11,582 nt of DNA from an uncultured Eubacteriales bacterium (GTDB lineage: Bacteria > Bacillota_A > Clostridia > Christensenellales > Aristaeellaceae), in assembly GCA_902795555.1 (NCBI GenBank), contig CADBLV010000263.1:1-11582 (forward strand), given 5' to 3'. The first letter of the stretch is position 1, and each line of letters starts with the position of its first letter. The position numbers and the translations under genes are program-made. Below the pieces are notes generated by a model. That model had not been told where the DNA came from. It did not search any database and saw only the letters and a list, made by a program, of their open reading frames with translations. Shown here in pieces: positions 5,567 through 11,582 of the stretch.

Positions 5567-6900
5567 GACTCTTCTCCGAAGCGCCTGACGCCTTCCGCGG
5601 TTACCACCGCGTAGAAATTCCGCGCCCGGGGACAGGGTTCATCACTCCAACGGATGGCGGCCCGAACGGCGGCTTCCGCCTTCGCGGCATCCGCTTCCGA
5701 GCGGGCATGCAGCTGACACAGGGGCGTATCCGGGGTTACCCGGTCGCCGACGCGAACGTTCATCACAAAGCCGACGGAATAATCCAGCTGATCGGTCAGC
5801 TGCAGACGGCCCGCGCCCATGGCCTGGGCGGCCAGCCCGAGGGCGGCGGTATCCATGCTGCGGACATATCCTTCCCGCTCGCACGAGGCTGTGCAGATGA
5901 CCGGAGATTGAGGCAGGAGGGAAGGATCATCGCAAACCCGGGGATCTCCGCCCTGGGCCGCAATCATTTCCTTCAGCTTCTGTAAGCCAGCGCCGGAAGA
6001 GACCGCCCGGCGGAGGACCGCTTCCCCTTCTTCGGGACTGACTGCTTTTCCGGCCAGCAGCATCATATATCCGCCCAGCTTCAGGGAGACCTCCATGAGA
6101 TCCCCTTCGGCGCGGCCGGCCAGGATATCAATCGCTTCCTTTACCTCCAGGGCGTTGCCCACATGGGTGCCCAGGGGCTGATCCATCCCCGTCACCAGCG
6201 CCACGACGGGCTTTTTCGCAAGGGTTCCGACCTGCACCAGGGTTTTGGCCAGGGCGATGCTGTCTTCCAGGGTGTGCATGATGGCGCCGCTGCCGGTTTT
6301 GACATCCAGAACGATGGCATCGGTGCCCGCGGCCAGCTTCTTGCTGAGAATCGAGGAGACGATCAGGGGAAGGGAATCCACGGTCGAGGTGACGTCCCGG
6401 AGGGCGTACAGGGTCTTATCCGCCGGAGCGAGGTGTCCGGTCTGCCCTACGACAGCCACACCGATGCGGCGCACCTGATCCACAAACTCCTTTTCCGTCA
6501 GACCGGTCCGGAATCCGGGAATGGATTCCAGCTTATCCAGGGTTCCGCCGGTATGGCCCAGACCGCGGCCGCTCATCTTCGCCACATTCACGCCGCAGGA
6601 TGCAACCAGCGGCGCCAGAACCAGGGTCGTCGTATCGCCGACGCCGCCCGTAGAGTGCTTATCCACCTTTATGCCGGGGATGGCCGAGAGATCTACTACA
6701 TCTCCGGAATCTCGCATGGCCATGGTCAGATCGGTGGTTTCCCGATCCGTCATCCCGTTGAGACGAATGGCCATCAGCAGGGCGGCCAGCTGATAATCCG
6801 GGGCGGACTTTTCCGCGGCTGCTCTGGCCAGAAAAACGGTTTCCTCCTGGCTGAGCTCCCCGCCCAGTTTCTTCTTTTCAATGATTTCAAGCATGGTCAT
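5563..6900 (-). CDS. pdp: Pyrimidine-nucleoside phosphorylase
   Basis: This 445-residue protein of the NP-II family splits uridine, thymidine or deoxyuridine with phosphate into the free base and (deoxy)ribose 1-phosphate. The helical N-domain begins MTMLEIIEKKKLGGELSQEE. The phosphate-binding glycine loop is KHSTGGVGD. The family signature is visible as SGRGLGHTGGTLDKLES. The conserved K(T)GSGA loop appears as DVKTGSGAIM, and the C-terminal alpha/beta domain includes GYVRSMD and NVRVGDRVTPDTPL. Length is normal. The start matches family members, although the AAGGA upstream is farther than ideal (about 13 bases). It is the first gene of the minus-strand operon, driven by the promoter at 6984-7012. 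With tk nearby, the locus holds both thymidine breakdown and thymidine salvage. Confidence 0.97.
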   Translation of the reverse strand: MTMLEIIEKKKLGGELSQEETVFLARAAAEKSAPDYQLAALLMAIRLNGMTDRETTDLTMAMRDSGDVVDLSAIPGIKVDKHSTGGVGDTTTLVLAPLVASCGVNVAKMSGRGLGHTGGTLDKLESIPGFRTGLTEKEFVDQVRRIGVAVVGQTGHLAPADKTLYALRDVTSTVDSLPLIVSSILSKKLAAGTDAIVLDVKTGSGAIMHTLEDSIALAKTLVQVGTLAKKPVVALVTGMDQPLGTHVGNALEVKEAIDILAGRAEGDLMEVSLKLGGYMMLLAGKAVSPEEGEAVLRRAVSSGAGLQKLKEMIAAQGGDPRVCDDPSLLPQSPVICTASCEREGYVRSMDTAALGLAAQAMGAGRLQLTDQLDYSVGFVMNVRVGDRVTPDTPLCQLHARSEADAAKAEAAVRAAIRWSDEPCPRARNFYAVVTAEGVRRFGEES

Positions 6901-6983
6901 TGCAATTTACCCATCCTTTCCAACACCCATGGGTTGTGAAAGAGAACATTCCATCTTTTCATCCTTTCCCAAAGGTCAGTATC

Positions 6984-7012
6984 AGTATAAGTTTTTCATT
7001 CCGCGCCGTCAA
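6984..7012 (-). promoter_or_regulatory. Promoter of pdp-azlC-azlD
   Basis: On the minus strand TTGACG (7007-7012) and TATACT (6984-6989) are 17 bases apart. Initiation near 6977 leaves a leader of about 76 bases before the pdp ATG. That leader holds the 10-bp palindrome ACCCATGGGT (about 6925-6934), a possible small operator, and two copies of GGAAAGGATG. No riboswitch-like fold was recognised. Confidence 0.8.
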
Positions 7013-7036
7013 GGGCGTTCGTTTTTCGCTTGACGG
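7006..7036. promoter_or_regulatory. Inverted repeat spanning both divergent -35 boxes
   Basis: CCGTCAAG (7006-7013) and CTTGACGG (7029-7036) are exact reverse complements with a 15-base spacer. Each arm contains the -35 box of one of the two divergent promoters. Two TTGACG boxes account for six of the eight matching pairs; the extra pair on each side is only weak evidence for an operator shared by pdp and the esterase gene. Confidence 0.45.
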
Positions 7037-7057
7037 AGATTGAAAAAATGATAAAAT
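7030..7057 (+). promoter_or_regulatory. Promoter of the esterase-lipoprotein-ABC genes
   Basis: TTGACG (7030-7035) and TAAAAT (7052-7057) are 16 bases apart, with TGA directly before the -10 as an extended element. Transcription would start near 7064, some 29 bases before the ATG at 7093. No other good promoter was found up to the ABC gene, so it may serve all three genes. Confidence 0.75.
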
Positions 7058-7092
7058 ATCAAGGAAAGAAAAGATTTTCAGGAGGGATCATC

Positions 7093-7884
7093 ATGGCACG
7101 GTTTCTGATCGAATACTACTCCAATGCCCTGCGAAGAACGACCAGTTTTTACGCGGTGATTCCCAATGATCCGCGCAGGGAGATTCCGTGGGAGAAGAAC
7201 CAGTTTTCCGGCCAGTCGCTGAAGGCGCTGTTTCTGCTGCACGGGTATACCGGGCGCAGCGAATGCTGGATTCCGCAGGAGATGCTGGAGAAATACCACC
7301 TTGCCGTGTTCAGCCCTACGGCGGAAAACTCCTTTTACACTGACGGCGAGGCGGTGGGCCGGCAGTATGAGACGATGGTGGCGCTGGAGCTGGTGGATTA
7401 CGTCCGGGCGACCTTCCATCTGGCGCTGAAGCCGGAAGAAACCTTCATCGCCGGGATGTCCATGGGCGGATACGGGTCGTTACATCTGGCCCTTGCGCAT
7501 CCGGACCGGTTCAGCAAGGCCGGATGTATGTCTTCCGCGCTGATCGTTCCGCGGGTATCGCAGATGAAGCCCGGGGAGAACGACGGGCTGGCTAACTATG
7601 CCTATTACCGGGACTGCTTCGGCGATCCGCTTTCCGAAGCGATTAATCGAGAGGTCAATCCCGAGGTGCAGGTGAAGAAACTGAAGGATGCCGGCGTGAA
7701 ATTGCCGGACCTGTATCTGTGCTGCGGGACGGAGGATTTCCTGATTGAGCCCAACCGGGATTTCCACCGGTTCCTGGAGGACGAAGGAGTTTCGCATGTC
7801 TATGTGGAGGAACCCGGACAGCATGACATGGTGTTCTGGCTCGGATCCATTGAACGGATTCTGGCATGGATGACCCGGGCGTGA
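7093..7884 (+). CDS. Alpha/beta-hydrolase, esterase D/tributyrin-esterase type
   Basis: The 263-residue protein is a cytoplasmic alpha/beta-hydrolase like the S-formylglutathione hydrolase/EstA esterases. The oxyanion segment is FLLHGYTG. The nucleophile elbow is G-M-S123-M-G-G, the acid is D215 in GTEDFLI, and the histidine is H244 in GQHDMVFW, so the triad is complete. The N-terminal strand pattern (IEYYSNALRRTTSFYAVIP) is typical of this group, whose members cleave short acyl or acetyl esters, often from sugars. No signal peptide is present. The ATG at 7093 follows AGGAGGG at 7080-7086; the in-frame TTG at 7030 lies in the promoter and is not used. The gene leads a + strand set with a 64-base gap to the lipoprotein gene. 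The natural substrate is unknown. Confidence 0.93.
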   Translation: MARFLIEYYSNALRRTTSFYAVIPNDPRREIPWEKNQFSGQSLKALFLLHGYTGRSECWIPQEMLEKYHLAVFSPTAENSFYTDGEAVGRQYETMVALELVDYVRATFHLALKPEETFIAGMSMGGYGSLHLALAHPDRFSKAGCMSSALIVPRVSQMKPGENDGLANYAYYRDCFGDPLSEAINREVNPEVQVKKLKDAGVKLPDLYLCCGTEDFLIEPNRDFHRFLEDEGVSHVYVEEPGQHDMVFWLGSIERILAWMTRA

Positions 7885-7948
7885 AGCATGAGGCCTTGCA
7901 ATATGAAAAGCGAAGCGCGAAGAATGCGGGAGAAGAGAGGATAAGAGG

Positions 7949-9031
7949 ATGATCAAACGGTGGCTGGCCGGATGGCTGGCGATTGTGATGCTGTTTGCCG
8001 GATGCGCGGCGACAGCGGAAAGCGGCGGTACGACAGAAACCACTTCCTCCGAAGGGACGGCTTCCGCGGCGGAGGCTGCGGCTGACGAAGGCGGCGGATA
8101 TACCGGGTCGAGCACGGCGGATATCCAGGAATCCATGGAAACCCGGGAAGGTGAAGCACCGTCGACCCTGGCAGGAAACATCCACCTGATCATTGAGATG
8201 CTGCAGAACGAGGATGTTCGGCACATGCTGCAGATTGAGGATGTGCGGATGGTCGCCTCGGAAGTGGTGGCGAAAACGCTGAAGTGGCTGCTGGAGAACC
8301 GTCCGGTGACCATGAAAATCCTGGCCGAGCTGGGTGTCGGGGAAGACGAGCGCTATTGCGTGAGCGAAGTGTGGGACAGCGCGGAACGAGTGTGTAACTT
8401 CTGGGATGAATATCGCGAGTCGCCGGACGGAGGGCAGCTGGAGGAAGAGTTTAATCTGGTGCTGGAGGATCCGGATATCCGGGAAGCCGCGGAGAATTTT
8501 GTCCGGCTGGTTCGGTCCGGGGATCTGGCGGCGATCCTGGAAATGATAAACAGGGAAGCGAATGATTCGGAGAACGACAGAGAAGACGACGAAACGCGCT
8601 GGATGGGTTCTCTGACCCGGGTCGCCAGGGAACGCAACATGAATACCTCCACTTTTATGGGGAGGGTGATGCTCGGCCTGCTGGCTGTGCTGGAAAACAG
8701 CGAATGGGCCCAGGAATCGCTGCCGAAGCTGGCTAAGAATGAAAATCTCTGGCGGTTCATCCTGCATCAGGCGCAGGGGAATAAGACGCTGGACAGCATC
8801 CTGCGGGAGGAGATCCGCCGCCTGATGAGCGATCCGAAGATAAAATCCTTCCTGAAGAATAATCTGGAGGAAAGCATCCGGTTGCTGAAATCCCTGAGTT
8901 CACAGCCGGAAACAGGGGAAGTAGGCACCGAAACAGGCGCCGAAGCGCATGCAGAGACGACCGGTAGCCTGTCCGAGAAAAAGACCGGAGCACAGTCTGC
9001 GGAAACAGTTGACAAGGAGGAAACCCCATGA
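7949..9031 (+). CDS. Helical lipoprotein paired with FHA-ABC exporter
   Basis: I do not recognise a named family. The 360-residue product starts with a lipoprotein signal peptide: positive MIKRW, a hydrophobic core, and a lipobox LFAGC with Cys19. It should be anchored outside the membrane. A low-complexity Ser/Thr/Ala/Glu linker (20-70) follows. Residues 75-310 are helical with repeated short motifs of the NEDVR/EDPDIR/SDPKIK kind (near 87, 173 and 294), suggesting a helical-repeat domain. The tail is again Glu/Thr/Ser-rich and disordered. The ATG at 7949 has AGAGGA seven bases upstream. Its stop overlaps the ABC gene start as ATGA and AAGGAGG inside its last codons serves that gene, so the two are co-translated. 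An accessory or substrate-holding role for the exporter is inferred from this coupling. Confidence 0.85.
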   Translation: MIKRWLAGWLAIVMLFAGCAATAESGGTTETTSSEGTASAAEAAADEGGGYTGSSTADIQESMETREGEAPSTLAGNIHLIIEMLQNEDVRHMLQIEDVRMVASEVVAKTLKWLLENRPVTMKILAELGVGEDERYCVSEVWDSAERVCNFWDEYRESPDGGQLEEEFNLVLEDPDIREAAENFVRLVRSGDLAAILEMINREANDSENDREDDETRWMGSLTRVARERNMNTSTFMGRVMLGLLAVLENSEWAQESLPKLAKNENLWRFILHQAQGNKTLDSILREEIRRLMSDPKIKSFLKNNLEESIRLLKSLSSQPETGEVGTETGAEAHAETTGSLSEKKTGAQSAETVDKEETP

Positions 9032-11484
9032 GTGAGAAAAACAGTCAGACCCGACCGGAAAAGCCCGCAGGACTGGTGTTTTTTGAGGCCCAGGAAAAGC
9101 CGCGGCAATATGTAATCTTTGATAAGGCGATCGTTCGCGGCCGGCAGGAGATGGATGTTTTTACGCCCTCCTCCCTGCAGCTGGCCTATCCTTTCCTGGA
9201 TGAGGAACAATGTGAGATTCGCTTTGAGGACGGCCAATGGATTTATAAAAACCTGAGCGAGAACGTGTTCACATTCATGGGCGGACAACTGGTGCATGCC
9301 GGCGAGGAGCATGAGCTGAAGGACAACATGGTGATCCGCCTGTCCAATGACCGGATGCTGACGGCGGTATTCCTGCGGGAATTTGCCAGCTCCACCGACT
9401 GGCAGATGATCAACATGGACGACGGCCGGCACACGGTGGTGATTGAAAACGAAGCCTGGGAGGATGACAACGAGGCGCTGACTCTGTCCTATGAAAACAG
9501 CCGATGGCAGATTGAGGAAATCGGTGTCAGCAACCTGCTGCTAAACGGGAAAAAGGTGGAGGAGTCCGTTCCGCTGCAGTTTGACGACTGCCTGCAGATC
9601 GGCGAGGCGCGGTTTATTTTCGAAGGCTCCGGGATGCTCTACGGGATTCATATCCGACAGGGAGGCCTGAACATCGCCATCGATGAGCGCAGCGTGAAGA
9701 GCGTGCTGAAGAAAACCACGCTGCTCAAGGACATCCGCCTGTCCGTGGAACCGGGCAGCATGGTGATGATCCTGGGCGGTTCAGGCGCGGGAAAAAGCAC
9801 CTTTGTGAACGCTGTGACCGGATATGAAAAGGCGAAGGCCACCATCGTCGAGGGCGGGGTGGATTACTATCGCCAGTATGACCAGGTGAAACATCGGATC
9901 GGCTTCGTGCCTCAGGAAAACCTGATGCGCGAGGAGGACACGGTGCTGATGACGGTGAGCAACGCCGCGGATCTTCGCCTGCCGGCCACGATTTCGGCGG
10001 AGGAGAAGAAGCGCCGGGTGAAAATGGCCCTGGAAACCTTCGGCCTCAGCGGACGGGAGGATACGCTGGTGAGCAAGCTTTCCGGCGGCCAGAAGAAACG
10101 GCTGTCCATCTGTACGGAGTTTGTGGCCAGCCCGAACCTGTTCATTCTGGACGAGCCGGATTCCGGCCTGGACGGGATTATGGCCCGGGGCCTGATGGAA
10201 AACCTGCGGTTGATCGCCTGCCAGGGGAAGATCGTCATGGTGATTACCCATGCCCCCGATCGGGTGGCCAACCTGTTTGACAAGGTGATCGTGCTGGCCA
10301 AGGGCACAGAGGATCATGTGGGTCAGCTGGCCTTCTACGGCGGGATTCAGGAAGCCCTGGATTTCTTTGAGACGGACAGCCTGGAGAACGTTGTGAAGCG
10401 GATCAACGCCGTCAACGAAGGCGGCGAGGGCCGGGCGGACGAGTTTATCGAAAAATACAAGGCATATTCGGCGGTTCAGGAAAGCCAGGAGAAGGATGAA
10501 TTCCGGGAGGCGGGGGCGGAAGAGGAACCGGAGGTTTCCGAACCCGAGGCAGGAGAGGAGCTGCGATATAAGAGCCGGCTGGCGCAGATTCCGATCTTCC
10601 TGGGGAAGCATATCCGGATGTTCATTACGGAAGGAAACTGGAAGGTGCTGCCGTTGTCGGCCGTGATTGCCTATCTGGTGGTTTACGTCATCGGCAAGCG
10701 GATGTTCATCAACATGGAAGGAACCTCCTACGCAGCCTTCGCGATTGTCTGCGTGTGCATCTGGAACGGCGTTTTCAACTCCATCCAGGTCGTCTGCAAG
10801 GAGAGAGGGGTCATCAAGCGGGAGCACCGGGCCGGCCTTCATATTTCCTCTTATCTGGCTTCCCATATGATTTATCAGGCCATCATCAGCCTGGTGCAGG
10901 TCGTGATGATGCTGGCCATTTTCCTGATCTTCAAGGTGAAGATTCCGGCCGGCAGCGCTGTGACCGGCAGTTTCCTGGTGGATCTGGGCATCACGATGTT
11001 CCTGATCACCTATGCCGCCGACATGCTGGGACTGATGATTTCCTGCATCGTGCATACCCCCGTGACCGCCATGACGGTGATGCCTTTCGTCCTGATTGTT
11101 CAGCTGGTTTTTGCCAATTTTGTGATTCCGCTGAATGAGGTGGGCAAAAAACTGTCCAACGTCACGATCAGCAAATGGGGCATTCAGGCGATCTGCGCGG
11201 TTTCGGACTATAACTCCCAGGAATCCACCGTGCTGATGACGGCCCTCAACACCATGAGCAATAAGGATCCCGAGAGCCTGGTGTCCCGGGTGCAGCGGGT
11301 GCTGACCATTGAAGAAGTGAACCACAAGGTGGGCCAGATGACCGCTTCCCAGCTGCAGAACAGCGAGTATGCCTTCACCACCTCCAACGTGCTGAAAAAC
11401 TGGGGGATTCTGGTGGCGTTCATCTTCCTGTATGTTCTGATCGGATTGATCTTCCTGGAGCAGGTGGACCGGGATAAACGGTAA
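9028..11484 (+). CDS. Double-FHA ABC exporter, Rv1747-like, ATPase fused to permease
   Basis: The 818-residue protein is a half-transporter with extra N-terminal sensors. Residues about 20-115 and 130-205 look like two forkhead-associated domains. The first keeps R37-G-R39 but has E-Q-C62 where a Ser/His pair is usual; the second lacks the Gly-Arg. The ATPase has Walker A GGSGAGKST (K256), signature LSGGQ (351-355), Walker B FILDEP (D375, E376), a D-loop SGLD and switch H408. An acidic linker (about 490-520) leads to an ABC2/ABCG-type membrane domain with about six segments (near 541-558, 570-586, 612-636, 648-674, 678-700, 791-812) and an 88-residue loop before the last, probably external. 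FHA-FHA-ABC-permease is the order of mycobacterial Rv1747, which exports cell-envelope lipids under Ser/Thr kinase control. No kinase or phosphatase lies in this window. The substrate is unknown. Confidence 0.93.
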   Translation: MSEKNSQTRPEKPAGLVFFEAQEKPRQYVIFDKAIVRGRQEMDVFTPSSLQLAYPFLDEEQCEIRFEDGQWIYKNLSENVFTFMGGQLVHAGEEHELKDNMVIRLSNDRMLTAVFLREFASSTDWQMINMDDGRHTVVIENEAWEDDNEALTLSYENSRWQIEEIGVSNLLLNGKKVEESVPLQFDDCLQIGEARFIFEGSGMLYGIHIRQGGLNIAIDERSVKSVLKKTTLLKDIRLSVEPGSMVMILGGSGAGKSTFVNAVTGYEKAKATIVEGGVDYYRQYDQVKHRIGFVPQENLMREEDTVLMTVSNAADLRLPATISAEEKKRRVKMALETFGLSGREDTLVSKLSGGQKKRLSICTEFVASPNLFILDEPDSGLDGIMARGLMENLRLIACQGKIVMVITHAPDRVANLFDKVIVLAKGTEDHVGQLAFYGGIQEALDFFETDSLENVVKRINAVNEGGEGRADEFIEKYKAYSAVQESQEKDEFREAGAEEEPEVSEPEAGEELRYKSRLAQIPIFLGKHIRMFITEGNWKVLPLSAVIAYLVVYVIGKRMFINMEGTSYAAFAIVCVCIWNGVFNSIQVVCKERGVIKREHRAGLHISSYLASHMIYQAIISLVQVVMMLAIFLIFKVKIPAGSAVTGSFLVDLGITMFLITYAADMLGLMISCIVHTPVTAMTVMPFVLIVQLVFANFVIPLNEVGKKLSNVTISKWGIQAICAVSDYNSQESTVLMTALNTMSNKDPESLVSRVQRVLTIEEVNHKVGQMTASQLQNSEYAFTTSNVLKNWGILVAFIFLYVLIGLIFLEQVDRDKR

Positions 11485-11582
11485 GCGCTATACCAGACGC
11501 GGGCCAAACCCGGAAAGCAGGGGAAAAAGGAAACAGGCTGACCGGGATAAACGCTAAAGCCGTGCCTGACGCGGACAAAGCC
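11467..11582 (+). repeat. Imperfect tandem copy of the ABC gene 3' end
   Basis: The 14 bases GACCGGGATAAACG occur at 11467-11480 (last codons of the exporter gene) and again at 11540-11553. In both places one differing base and TAA follow. The match continues weakly through CCAGACGCGGGCCAAACC (first) and CCTGACGCGGACAAAGCC (second). The shift is 73 bases, so the second copy is out of frame and lies outside the gene. It could be a local duplication or the remnant of a second gene copy. No terminator is visible before the window ends. Confidence 0.7.

Noticed and set aside
6163..6939. 258-codon + strand frame inside pdp
   Set aside because: It opposes a full-length pdp with all signatures.
7655..8767. 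370-codon antisense frame under the esterase and lipoprotein genes
   Set aside because: No domain or start signal, and it opposes a complete esterase and a lipoprotein with lipobox.
9781..11325. 514-codon open frame antisense to the ABC exporter
   Set aside because: The opposite strand encodes all ABC motifs. The antisense product is His/Gln/Arg-rich with no domain and no ribosome binding site.

Overview
The window reads as chromosomal DNA from a fairly GC-rich, low-copy-repeat Firmicute, most likely a gut-type member of Clostridia. The grounds are a PadR/DUF1700-like/DUF4097 envelope-type operon, a type II thymidine kinase with a clostridial-looking N-terminus, strong AGGAGG ribosome binding sites, sigma-A-type promoters, and a Gram-positive-style lipoprotein. 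I cannot name the species from sequence alone. No rRNA, tRNA, CRISPR array, transposase or phage gene was seen.

Left part (1-2280, + strand): a consensus-like promoter (TTGACA-N17-TATGAT) drives a PadR-type repressor. It overlaps by 8 bp a protein made of a helical HAAS/DUF1700-like N-terminus and a DUF4097-like beta-helix with seven SGD turns. A small DUF4342-like membrane protein follows after a purine-rich leader built from five 8-bp repeat units. After a gap holding a long RNA-type hairpin comes a cytoplasmic serine hydrolase of the beta-lactamase/esterase VIII fold (2454-3623).

Middle part (3622-6900): a compact repeat element fills the whole space between the stop codons of the convergent hydrolase and thymidine kinase genes. 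It has a 20-bp direct repeat, a 26-bp near-perfect inverted repeat and four degenerate 46-47 bp tandem units. The minus strand then carries pdp, azlC and azlD, each joined to the next by an ATGA overlap, followed by tk, which may have its own extended -10 promoter. Pdp (phosphorolysis of pyrimidine nucleosides) and Tk (thymidine salvage) act on the same substrate in opposite directions; AzlCD resembles a branched-chain amino acid exporter.

Right part (6901-11582): two back-to-back promoters whose -35 boxes form an 8-bp inverted repeat separate pdp from a + strand set. That set is an esterase, a helical lipoprotein and a double-FHA ABC exporter (FHA-FHA-ATPase-six membrane segments, the domain order of mycobacterial Rv1747). 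The lipoprotein and exporter genes overlap by ATGA and probably work as one envelope export unit. The end of the exporter gene is followed by an imperfect second copy of its own last codons and 3' flank.
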